Assembly (NCBI GenBank): GCA_007117185.1
Contig: SKHA01000176.1
Span: 1-7,077, forward strand
Direction: 5' to 3'
Source: Spirochaeta sp.
GTDB lineage: Bacteria; Spirochaetota; Spirochaetia; DSM-27196; Alkalispirochaetaceae
Length of the DNA: 7,077 bases
The translations under genes and the position numbers were made by a program. The notes beneath the pieces were generated by a model, which was given only the letters and a program-made list of their open reading frames with translations, had not been told where the DNA came from and ran no database searches. Of this stretch, positions 1 through 5,383 are shown in pieces (the first letter of the stretch is position 1; each line of letters opens with the position of its first letter).

Positions 1-548
1 ATCAGGGTAACCGCAGGAACGCACAGGTTCGTTGCGTCCAGGCGACCTCCCAGCCCCGTCTCCAGCACGATCCACTCGCAGCGGATCGCCTGGAAAAAAC
101 AGAACGCCAGGGCAGTGAGAAGTTCGAAGGTGGTGGGCAGCTGGTCGTCCGGGACGCCCTCGGCGCTGAACTCCTGGACCACGGACCACACCCGGCGACT
201 CTGGTCGGTAAGAATCGCCTCGTCCCTCTCGGGGGCATTCCCCGGGTCGGAGGCGCTGGGCCGAAGCATGGTAAATCGCTCCCGGTAATCGTTGATGTGA
301 GGGGAGGTATACAGCCCGGTGGTGTACCCCGAGGCGGCAAGGAGGGCTGCGGTGTACGCCGCGGTGGATCCTTTTCCCTTGGACCCGGCGATGTGCACCG
401 TGGGGATGCCCCGGTGGGGTTCACCGAGGCGGGTGAGGATCTGCGCCATCCGCTCCAGCCGATACTGACGGAGGGCAGGGGTGCCCCCACGTTCCAGGTT
501 GGTCCGGCCTTCAAAAAGCCGAAACGCTTCGTCCAGGGTCCAGGTCAG
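1..548 (-). CDS. folC: Folylpolyglutamate synthase / dihydrofolate synthase, N-terminal part (cut by window edge)
   Basis: FolC ligates glutamate to dihydropteroate and/or to reduced folates, using ATP in the cytoplasm. An open frame of 182 codons is visible and continues past the left edge; the family is usually about 420-450 residues. Seen: the ATP-binding loop HIAGSKGKGST at residues 52-62, LYTSPH at 79-84 with a following ERF, TTFELLTALAF at 139-149, and the highly characteristic ETGLGGRLDATN at 163-174. A short extra segment rich in Pro, Asp and Glu (about residues 95-112) follows ERF. The frame has no ATG, GTG or TTG before Met34, yet residues 5-33 resemble the normal FolC N-terminus. 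I therefore place the start at a CTG that overlaps the hisD stop (CTGA), preceded by AGGAG at 8 bases. Last visible gene of a three-gene minus-strand operon. The identification is secure; the start codon is an inference. Confidence 0.9.
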   Translation of the reverse strand, partial: MTWTLDEAFRLFEGRTNLERGGTPALRQYRLERMAQILTRLGEPHRGIPTVHIAGSKGKGSTAAYTAALLAASGYTTGLYTSPHINDYRERFTMLRPSASDPGNAPERDEAILTDQSRRVWSVVQEFSAEGVPDDQLPTTFELLTALAFCFFQAIRCEWIVLETGLGGRLDATNLCVPAVTL

Positions 549-1858
549 AAGGGACGCTCCTGGTGGCGCAGACGCAGTGCTGCCGCGTGGGTATGAAACC
601 CTTCGTAGTCCGCCAGGGCGATCACGTGGTCTCTCATCGCCTGGTACCCGTCCCGGGTGATCTCCACCAGGGAGGAGCTTTTCTGGAAATCCCGAACCGA
701 GACGGGCCCCCAGGTGTGAGCCCATCCCCCGGTCGGGAGGATCGCGTTGGCACCGGCGGCGTAGTTGGCCAGGCTGAACGCGCTGTGCGGGCCCAGGAGC
801 ACTTCCGACGCCTCGGTGATCTCCGCAGCCAGTGCTCTGGGGTCGGCACTGTGAATCATCAGGTGCTCCGGTGCGAAGCGGTTCACCAGCTCCACCGCTT
901 CCGTTGTGGTAGCGGTGATGAGGATTCCTCCGTAGCCGGAGAACACATCCTCAATGTAGGTTCTGCGGGGTTGCGGAACATCCTGCAGCAGGTGGTCCAC
1001 GTAGGCGGCGACGCCCTTGGCCAGGGTGGGGCTGTCGGTCACCAGCAGCGCTGAAGAGTCGCTGCCGTGCTCCGCTTCGATCATGAGATCCAGCGCCACC
1101 AGCCACGGATCGGCCTCACCGTCGGCCAGAACGATCGATTCGGAGGGCCCCGCCGGAAGTCCCACATCGACGGTGTCTGCCAGCAGCCGCTTTGCTGCGG
1201 CTACCCAGGCGCTTCCCGGACCGATCACTTTGCGGACTGCCGGTACGGACTCCGTTCCCAGGGCCAGAGCCGCCACCGCCTGGGCGCCGCCAACCCGTCG
1301 CACTTCCCTGACGCCGCAGCGTTGCGCCGCGTACAGAACTGCCGGGTCCACCGTGCCGTCCGCCCCGGGGGGTGTGGTTACCACGATGGTGGGAACCTCC
1401 GCCAGGACCGCCGGGACCGCCAGCATGTAGAGCATTGAGGGAAAACTGCCCCGGCCGCTGGGGACATAGAGCCCCACCGAGGAGATCGGCGTTATCCGCT
1501 CGGAAGCGATTATTCCCGGACGCACCTCCACAGTGGCCATGTGGTGACTGACCTGACTCCGGTGGAAACGGCGGACGTTCTCGATGGCGAAGTCCAGAGC
1601 ATCCCGGACCTCATGAGAGAGGAGCTGCGCGGCGTCGCTGAACTCTTCGGCGTCGACGGCGATCCCTTTACCGGCGAGATCCACTCCGTCAAAGTCCCGG
1701 GTGAATCGCAACAGCGCGGCGTCACCCTCATGCCGGACCGCCTCGATGATCGGACGAACCCGCTCTTCAAGGGCGGTGATGTCGCTCTGGGACCGGGAGA
1801 GGATCCGCCTCTGGTCCTCTTCGGGGAGGTCTTTCCATCGTCGAACAGCTATACTCAT
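545..1858 (-). CDS. hisD: Histidinol dehydrogenase family protein with altered metal and substrate site
   Basis: 437 residues, the usual length for HisD, which oxidises L-histidinol to histidine with NAD+ and one Zn2+. Seen: GGAQAVAALALGTESV (190-205), the nucleotide-side motif GPGS (213-216; usually GPGN), AGPSE (236-240), and the catalytic pair Glu331-His332 in APEHL. Aligned by eye from memory to E. coli HisD, with a constant offset of +2 then +5: zinc ligand Gln259 is Glu261, ligand His262 is His264, ligand Asp360 is Asn365, ligand His419 is His424, and substrate-contacting His367 is Ala372; Glu414 is kept as Glu419. Two zinc ligands are thus changed in a charge-swapping way and one pocket His is lost. 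No other his gene is present. It could be a true HisD with a drifted site or a paralogue acting on another amino alcohol. The ATG overlaps the upstream stop as ATGA and has no clear ribosome binding site, which suggests coupling. Confidence 0.85.
   Translation of the reverse strand: MSIAVRRWKDLPEEDQRRILSRSQSDITALEERVRPIIEAVRHEGDAALLRFTRDFDGVDLAGKGIAVDAEEFSDAAQLLSHEVRDALDFAIENVRRFHRSQVSHHMATVEVRPGIIASERITPISSVGLYVPSGRGSFPSMLYMLAVPAVLAEVPTIVVTTPPGADGTVDPAVLYAAQRCGVREVRRVGGAQAVAALALGTESVPAVRKVIGPGSAWVAAAKRLLADTVDVGLPAGPSESIVLADGEADPWLVALDLMIEAEHGSDSSALLVTDSPTLAKGVAAYVDHLLQDVPQPRRTYIEDVFSGYGGILITATTTEAVELVNRFAPEHLMIHSADPRALAAEITEASEVLLGPHSAFSLANYAAGANAILPTGGWAHTWGPVSVRDFQKSSSLVEITRDGYQAMRDHVIALADYEGFHTHAAALRLRHQERPF
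557..561 (-). promoter_or_regulatory. Shine-Dalgarno site that supports a CTG start for folC
   Basis: AGGAG on the minus strand, inside the last codons of hisD, is followed by 8 bases and then CTG at 548-546. That CTG shares its last two bases with the hisD TGA. No ATG, GTG or TTG lies nearby in the folC frame, so this site is the main argument for a CTG start and for translational coupling to hisD. Confidence 0.55.
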
Positions 1859-2307
1859 GGCGCCGGATCATACCATGGAGGCGCCTGGGCCGGTAAGGTC
1901 CCGGCGTGGAACAGGTCGAAAAAGAGCAGGAAACCTCCCTGTATCACCACCCCCGCACCGTTGCCGCGGATGAACGGATCTCCGGGAACCAGGAGGAAGA
2001 GAGCCACCCCGACGCCGATATATATCAGGTCCAGTCCGGCGTTGATCAGCAGGATCCGCCGCAGCCGCAGAGACTCTCTCACCGAGCGATACTCGTCCGG
2101 GGGCATTTGGCCGGTCCGGCGGACCCGGACCATCGCGATCACCGCGATGAGCGCATCAATCACTCCCCATGCAACGGCCTGAACAGCTGCTCCTTGCAGA
2201 AACGCCCCTCCCGGCAGGAGCAACAGCGCCCCGGCAGCGATGGAGAATCCGCTCCACAGGAGCAGACGCCGGGAGATTCGCCACTGAACGGTGATTACGT
2301 CCTTCAT
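1855..2307 (-). CDS. Small four-helix membrane protein, probably DUF6992 family
   Basis: 150 residues, function unknown. Four hydrophobic segments are visible at about 14-32, 41-61, 87-107 and 116-135, joined by a basic, Arg-rich loop (about 62-86) between helices 2 and 3. The C-terminal half has INAGLDLIYIG (88-98) and VVIQGGFLLFFD (120-131). These resemble the NAGLD...YI and QG-FLL-FD signatures that I recall for DUF6992 membrane proteins; this is a memory match and has not been searched. It is first in the minus-strand operon and its TGA overlaps the hisD ATG, so it is probably co-translated with hisD. The start ATG has only a weak GGGA upstream. No enzymatic motif is visible. Confidence 0.75.
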   Translation of the reverse strand: MKDVITVQWRISRRLLLWSGFSIAAGALLLLPGGAFLQGAAVQAVAWGVIDALIAVIAMVRVRRTGQMPPDEYRSVRESLRLRRILLINAGLDLIYIGVGVALFLLVPGDPFIRGNGAGVVIQGGFLLFFDLFHAGTLPAQAPPWYDPAP

Positions 2308-2316
2308 GGATCCCAG

Positions 2317-2344
2317 AGTATCCGATTAGCCCGCGTCTGGTCAG
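2317..2344 (-). promoter_or_regulatory. Candidate promoter for the minus-strand operon
   Basis: On the minus strand, CTGACC (2344-2339) and GATACT (2322-2317) each match four of six consensus bases and are 16 bp apart. They lie just upstream of the membrane-protein ATG at 2307, so the leader would be very short. The match is moderate. It is the best candidate I can see in the 66-bp divergent gap, which must serve both directions. Confidence 0.35.
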
Positions 2345-2353
2345 TAACGATGG

Positions 2354-2362
2354 TGGTATGAT
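2354..2362 (+). promoter_or_regulatory. Extended -10 promoter of fabV
   Basis: TGGTATGAT matches the extended -10 form TGnTATAAT with a single mismatch. No good -35 box sits 17 bp upstream, as is common for extended -10 promoters. The expected transcription start is about 2369-2370, only 4-5 bases before the fabV ATG. The AT-rich stretch that follows (TATATT at 2362-2367) could act as an alternative -10 and would put the start at the ATG itself. Confidence 0.55.
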
Positions 2363-2373
2363 ATATTTCCAAA

Positions 2374-3537
2374 ATGATCATACAACCGATGATTCGTAAC
2401 AATATCTGCATGAATGCCCATCCCGAGGGGTGTGATCGCAACGTTGCTGACCAGATCGCCTACGTCCGCAGCAAGGGAACGATAGCGGGGCCGCGAAACG
2501 TGCTGGTGATCGGCGCATCCGCCGGGTACGGCCTCTCATCCCGAATCGTCTCCGCTTTCGGCTGCGGCGCAGCTACTGTGGGGGTGGCCTTCGAGAACCC
2601 CGCCAAGGGGAACCGTACCGCCAGCGCCGGGTGGTACCACGATCAGGCGTTCCAGAGGTACGCGGAAGAGGCGGGGTTGACCCACCGCAGCATCATTGGA
2701 GATGCCTTCTCCCACGAGATCAAGCAGCAGACGGTACAGACGATCCGTGAGCTTATGGGGCAGGTGGACCTGGTGGTCTACAGCCTCGCTTCCGGGGTGA
2801 GGGTAGACCCGGATACCGGAGAGATGTACCGATCCACCTTGAAACCGATCGGCGGACGCTACGAGTCGGTGACGTTCGACAGCAAGTCCGGGACCCTCAC
2901 CCCCGCGACAGTGGAACCTGCCGACCAGGAGGAGATCCGCCAGACCGTCAAGGTGATGGGCGGCGAGGACTGGGAGCTGTGGATCCGCACCCTCCGGGAA
3001 GAAGGGGTCCTGGCCCCGCAGGCGATCACTGTGGCCTATTCCTACATCGGCCCGGAGATCACCTTTCCCCTCTACCGGGACGGAACGATCGGTCGCGCCA
3101 AAGAGCACCTGGAGGAGACGGCCCGCCGGATGGAACAGGAGATGCAGCCCGATGGCGGTCACGCCTGGGTCTCGGTGAACAAAGCGCTGGTAACCCGGGC
3201 AAGCTCGGTCATTCCGGCGGTACCGCTGTATCTGGCGCTGCTCTACCGGACGATGAAGGAGATGGGCATTCACGAGGGGACGGTAGAGCAGATCCACCGC
3301 CTCTTCACCGATCGTATGTACGGCGGAGACCCCGCTCTGGACGACCACCAGCGGATTCGTGTCGATGACTGGGAAATGCGGGATGACGTCCAGAAGGAAG
3401 TGCGGCGATGCTGGGACATCGTCACCGAACAGAACCTTCGGGAACTGGCAGATGTGGACGGTGTTCAGCAGGAATTTCTGCAGATACACGGATTCGGCTT
3501 CCCCGATATCGACTACGACCGGGATATCGAAGCGTGA
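2374..3537 (+). CDS. fabV: Trans-2-enoyl-CoA/ACP reductase (NADH), FabV/TER family
   Basis: Reduces the trans-2 double bond of enoyl-ACP in the last step of fatty-acid elongation, or of crotonyl-CoA in butyrate-type fermentation as in the Treponema denticola TER. It acts in the cytoplasm as a monomer. 387 residues, close to the usual 390-400. Seen: the typical N-terminus MIIQPMIRNNIC, the NADH-binding glycine motif GASAGYG at 47-53, and the active-site Tyr-X8-Lys (Tyr234, Lys243) in YRDGTIGRAK. Also seen are SVNKALVTRASSVIPAVPLY, and QQEFLQIHGFGF near the C-terminus. The ATG is fixed by the conserved MII start. It has no Shine-Dalgarno sequence and lies a few bases after a -10 box, so the mRNA is probably leaderless. 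It seems to be a single-gene unit: divergent from the hisD operon, with a hairpin and a new promoter after its stop. Enzymes of this family are naturally insensitive to many FabI inhibitors. Whether its main role is lipid synthesis or fermentation cannot be told here. Confidence 0.96.
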   Translation: MIIQPMIRNNICMNAHPEGCDRNVADQIAYVRSKGTIAGPRNVLVIGASAGYGLSSRIVSAFGCGAATVGVAFENPAKGNRTASAGWYHDQAFQRYAEEAGLTHRSIIGDAFSHEIKQQTVQTIRELMGQVDLVVYSLASGVRVDPDTGEMYRSTLKPIGGRYESVTFDSKSGTLTPATVEPADQEEIRQTVKVMGGEDWELWIRTLREEGVLAPQAITVAYSYIGPEITFPLYRDGTIGRAKEHLEETARRMEQEMQPDGGHAWVSVNKALVTRASSVIPAVPLYLALLYRTMKEMGIHEGTVEQIHRLFTDRMYGGDPALDDHQRIRVDDWEMRDDVQKEVRRCWDIVTEQNLRELADVDGVQQEFLQIHGFGFPDIDYDRDIEA

Positions 3538-3542
3538 GGCTG

Positions 3543-3564
3543 GGGGCGCCTTGACAGGTGCCCC
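3543..3564 (+). terminator. Hairpin after fabV whose loop is the next promoter's -35 box
   Basis: GGGGCGCC and GGTGCCCC form an 8-bp stem (one G-U pair) with the six-base loop TTGACA. It begins six bases after the fabV stop. No T-run follows, so it is not a standard intrinsic terminator; it may stabilise the fabV 3' end or act with Rho. The loop coincides exactly with a consensus -35 hexamer. Confidence 0.45.
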
Positions 3565-3579
3565 GGCATTCAGCATACT
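3551..3579 (+). promoter_or_regulatory. Sigma-70-type promoter for the small basic ORF and folP operon
   Basis: A perfect TTGACA (-35) is followed by a 17-bp spacer and CATACT (-10, four of six matches). The predicted transcription start is about 3586, giving a leader of about 20 bases before the GTG start of the 31-codon ORF. It is the only good promoter seen between fabV and cdaA. Confidence 0.7.
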
Positions 3580-3606
3580 TCCGGAACACTCAATAAGGAG
3601 ACACAC

Positions 3607-3702
3607 GTGCCCTGCGGACGCAAGCGAAAACGAAAGAAAATCGCCACTCACAAGCGAAAAAAGAAACTGCGGAAGAATCGCCACAAGAAGAAGAACCGTT
3701 AA
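3607..3702 (+). CDS. 31-residue Lys/Arg-rich AURKAIP1/COX24-type (bS22/mS38-like) protein
   Basis: A GTG-initiated ORF of 31 codons ending in TAA, with AAGGAG (3595-3600) six bases upstream. The product starts MPCGRKRKRKKIATHKRKKK and ends KKKNR; 19 of its 31 residues are Lys or Arg, plus two His. It resembles the short proteins annotated as AURKAIP1/COX24 domain-containing in spirochaetes and Bacteroidota. These are related to the C-terminus of mitochondrial ribosomal protein mS38 and to the mycobacterial small-subunit protein bS22, so a role as a small-subunit ribosomal protein binding rRNA is likely but inferred. It has its own promoter and is the first gene before folP, 27 bases away and in the same frame. 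Its last codons are one arm of a hairpin that can compete with a hairpin at the folP start, so its translation may influence folP. Its small size makes it easy to miss. Confidence 0.85.
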   Translation: MPCGRKRKRKKIATHKRKKKLRKNRHKKKNR

Positions 3703-3751
3703 CAGACGGTTCTTCCATCGAAAGAACCGATGAGTACCGCTGACCGGTTTT
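3690..3751 (+). promoter_or_regulatory. Four-segment alternative RNA structure (attenuator-like) across the folP start
   Basis: Segment 1 (3690-3700, last codons and stop of the basic ORF) pairs with segment 2 (3705-3715) as an 11-bp stem with one G-U pair and loop AACA. Segment 2 (CGGTTCTT, 3707-3714) can instead pair perfectly over 8 bp with segment 3 (AAGAACCG, 3722-3729), which ends at the base before the folP ATG. Segment 3 can also pair with segment 4 (3745-3751): seven pairs, one of them G-U, leaving the folP ATG in a 15-base loop. So 1:2 (possibly with 3:4) excludes 2:3, as in classical attenuators. None of these stems has a T-run, but a strong terminator follows at once. The complementarity is seen directly; the regulatory meaning is inferred. 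Confidence 0.6.
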
Positions 3752-4545
3752 CTCGACCACGAATCATGGGTATCGTCAACACGACCCATGATTCTTTTTT
3801 TTCCGGCAGTTGCGCTCCAACCCTCGACGATGTACAGGCTCTGGCGGAGTGTCACGTTCGTTCAGGGGCGCAGATCATCGACATCGGTGGTGAATCCTCC
3901 CGACCCGGCAGCGCCTACGTCTCACTGGAGGAGGAACTCTCCCGGGTTGTTCCGGCGGTGGCACAGGTCCATCTCAACCATCCCTCCGTCACAATCTCGG
4001 TGGATACGCGTAAAGAGCCAGTTGCCCGAGCGGCGCTGGACGCCGGCGCTGCGATGGTTAACGATATCTCCGGTCTCCGGGATGACCCGGCGCTGGCGGC
4101 CCTGGTGGCGGAGCGGCGGGTGCCGGTATGCATCATGCATATGCAGGGTACACCACGGACGATGCAGGAGAATCCCCACTACGACGATGTGGTTCAGGAC
4201 GTTCTGCGGGACCTTGCCCGGTTTCTTCAGCCGGCTAAAGCGGCGGGAGTCCGGGATGAACAGATCATCCTTGATCCCGGTATCGGCTTTGGCAAGGAGT
4301 TTGCCCACAACTGGAGCATCCTCCGGAACCTGGAGCGGTTCCGCGAGCCAGGGTACCCCCTTCTGATCGGACTCTCCAGAAAGCGCTTTCTCGGGCCGGA
4401 ACAACCGCCGCAGATGCGCCTCAACGCTACCCTCGCGGCGCAGCTCTGGTGTACACTCCAGGGAGCGGCGATCCTGCGGGTACACGATGTTGCCCCCATG
4501 ATGGAGATGCTCACCGTTCTTGAAGCGATCCTGACCGCCAACTGA
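3730..4545 (+). CDS. folP: Dihydropteroate synthase
   Basis: Joins 6-hydroxymethyl-dihydropterin diphosphate to p-aminobenzoate to give dihydropteroate, the substrate for FolC; it is the sulfonamide target and acts in the cytoplasm. 271 residues, normal length, single TIM-barrel domain. Seen: MGIVNTTHDSF (13-23), GGESSRPG (53-60), SVDTRK with Asp92, Asn111-Asp112 in VNDISG, IMHMQGTP (135-142), Asp182 in LDPGIGFGK, Lys218 in GLSRKRFLG, and Arg251/His253 in RVHDV. The key pterin and phosphate residues are all present. In the first motif His20 stands where most enzymes have Pro (Asp or Glu also occurs). The ATG is chosen because it sits just before the first conserved strand; its ribosome site (GAAAG) is weak and lies in a hairpin arm. 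Codons 11-25 encode a strong terminator, and 23-24 are both TTT despite a strong GC bias. It is followed 13 bases later by cdaA. Confidence 0.96.
   Translation: MSTADRFSRPRIMGIVNTTHDSFFSGSCAPTLDDVQALAECHVRSGAQIIDIGGESSRPGSAYVSLEEELSRVVPAVAQVHLNHPSVTISVDTRKEPVARAALDAGAAMVNDISGLRDDPALAALVAERRVPVCIMHMQGTPRTMQENPHYDDVVQDVLRDLARFLQPAKAAGVRDEQIILDPGIGFGKEFAHNWSILRNLERFREPGYPLLIGLSRKRFLGPEQPPQMRLNATLAAQLWCTLQGAAILRVHDVAPMMEMLTVLEAILTAN
3761..3802 (+). terminator. Strong intrinsic terminator inside the folP coding sequence
   Basis: GAATCATGGGT (3761-3771) and ACCCATGATTC (3784-3794) are perfectly complementary over 11 bp. The 12-base loop can add a further CGT/ACG 3-bp stem. Eight consecutive Ts (3795-3802) follow immediately. 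This is the textbook form of a Rho-independent terminator, and the only such structure I found in the window. It covers codons 11-25 of folP, so it is transcribed only in the sense direction of folP and has no T-run in the other direction. RNA starting near 3586 would end at about 215 nt and carry only the small basic ORF. Confidence 0.8.
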
Positions 4546-4558
4546 GAGGAAAGGGCCT

Positions 4559-5383
4559 GTGACAGCGCTGGTTAACAACTGGATAATTCAACAGTTTCTG
4601 CTGCCTGCCCTGGACGTCCTGCTCCTGAGCTTTCTCCTCTATCGGGGGTACCAGATCCTCGTCCAGACCCGGGCGGTACAGCTCCTGCGGGGGGCGCTCT
4701 TCCTGGGCGTGCTCTACGCGATCTCGTTCTTTCTCAACCTGAGAACGGTCCTGTGGCTCATTAACCTCCTCGCTCCCAGCCTGGTCATCGGCATCGCTAT
4801 CATCTTTCAACCGGAATTACGCAAGATCTTCACCAGGATCGGTCAGGGCCGGTGGCTCCAGTCCACCGGCAAGGCAGCACCCCACGTGGTAGAAACGGTG
4901 GTGAGCGCCTGCGAGATTCTGGCGTTCCGTCGTCGGGGAGCTCTGGTGGTGTTCTCCCGGGCGGTGGGTCTCAGAGAGATTCTCGAGACGGGGACTGCCC
5001 TGGACGCGGAGGTAGGATCCGCCCTGATCCTCTCGATCTTCAGCTACGATACGGCCCTCCATGACGGGGCGATGATAGTGGAGAGTGGCAGAATTGCTGC
5101 CGCAGGGTGCTTTCTTCCCCTTTCCGAGCAGACTGACGTCCGACGCAGTTTCGGCACCCGCCACCGCGCCGCCCTTGGTCTGGCTGAGGAGAGCGACGCG
5201 GTGGTTCTGGTTGTCAGCGAAGAGACAGGCGCCCTCTCCCTGGCCTACGACTCCAACCTGTACTACAACCTGACCGCCGAGGAGGTACAGGAACAGCTGA
5301 TCGAACTCCTGGACGTCTCCGGCCGCAGCGCTCGCCGCCCCGGAACGGTATCAGAGGAGGAGGTGGCTGAAATTGAAGACTGA
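4559..5383 (+). CDS. cdaA: Diadenylate cyclase CdaA (c-di-AMP synthase)
   Basis: Condenses two ATP into c-di-AMP, a second messenger controlling potassium and osmolyte balance and envelope homeostasis; membrane-bound with the catalytic domain in the cytoplasm. 274 residues, normal for the family. Three N-terminal hydrophobic segments (about 12-29, 41-58 and 62-82) precede a DisA_N catalytic domain (about 95-240). The two signature motifs are intact: HDGAMIV with Asp169-Gly170-Ala171, and GTRHRAALGLAEESDA with Arg201-His202-Arg203. The last 30 residues are acidic. The start is GTG, with GAGAGGAAAGG just upstream; this keeps the normal N-terminal helix. The end overlaps ybbR by 11 bases, the usual pairing of cdaA with its regulator. 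No promoter is evident between folP and this gene, so it may depend on readthrough of the folP terminator. Confidence 0.96.
   Translation: MTALVNNWIIQQFLLPALDVLLLSFLLYRGYQILVQTRAVQLLRGALFLGVLYAISFFLNLRTVLWLINLLAPSLVIGIAIIFQPELRKIFTRIGQGRWLQSTGKAAPHVVETVVSACEILAFRRRGALVVFSRAVGLREILETGTALDAEVGSALILSIFSYDTALHDGAMIVESGRIAAAGCFLPLSEQTDVRRSFGTRHRAALGLAEESDAVVLVVSEETGALSLAYDSNLYYNLTAEEVQEQLIELLDVSGRSARRPGTVSEEEVAEIED

Noticed and set aside
2..514. A 170-codon ATG-initiated frame on the minus strand in the folC region
   Set aside because: It is out of frame with the FolC motifs. The true folC frame is open throughout but lacks an ATG near its start, which makes this shadow look like the gene.
545..1858. 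Part of a histidine biosynthesis operon
   Set aside because: No other his gene is adjacent; the neighbours are folC and a membrane protein, and the metal site differs from canonical HisD.
1541..2361. Plus-strand open frames opposite hisD and the membrane protein
   Set aside because: Arg/Pro/His-rich shadows with no motif; both minus-strand genes are better supported by family match and operon overlaps.
3784..3792. FolP His20 as a sign of a non-functional enzyme
   Set aside because: That position is variable in the family (Pro, Asp or Glu occur), and the other active-site residues are intact; an RNA-structure constraint explains it more simply.
3586..3810. A metabolite-binding riboswitch (for example tetrahydrofolate or c-di-AMP) controlling folP
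   Set aside because: The leader before the basic ORF is only about 20 bases, and I see no THF or ydaO-type consensus. The structures found overlap coding sequence, which fits translation-coupled attenuation better.
2536..3855. A 439-codon open frame on the minus strand opposite fabV, the basic ORF and the folP start
   Set aside because: It lies antisense to two confidently identified genes, spans their promoter and terminator, and its product has no recognisable motif. Long antisense frames are expected in GC-rich coding DNA.
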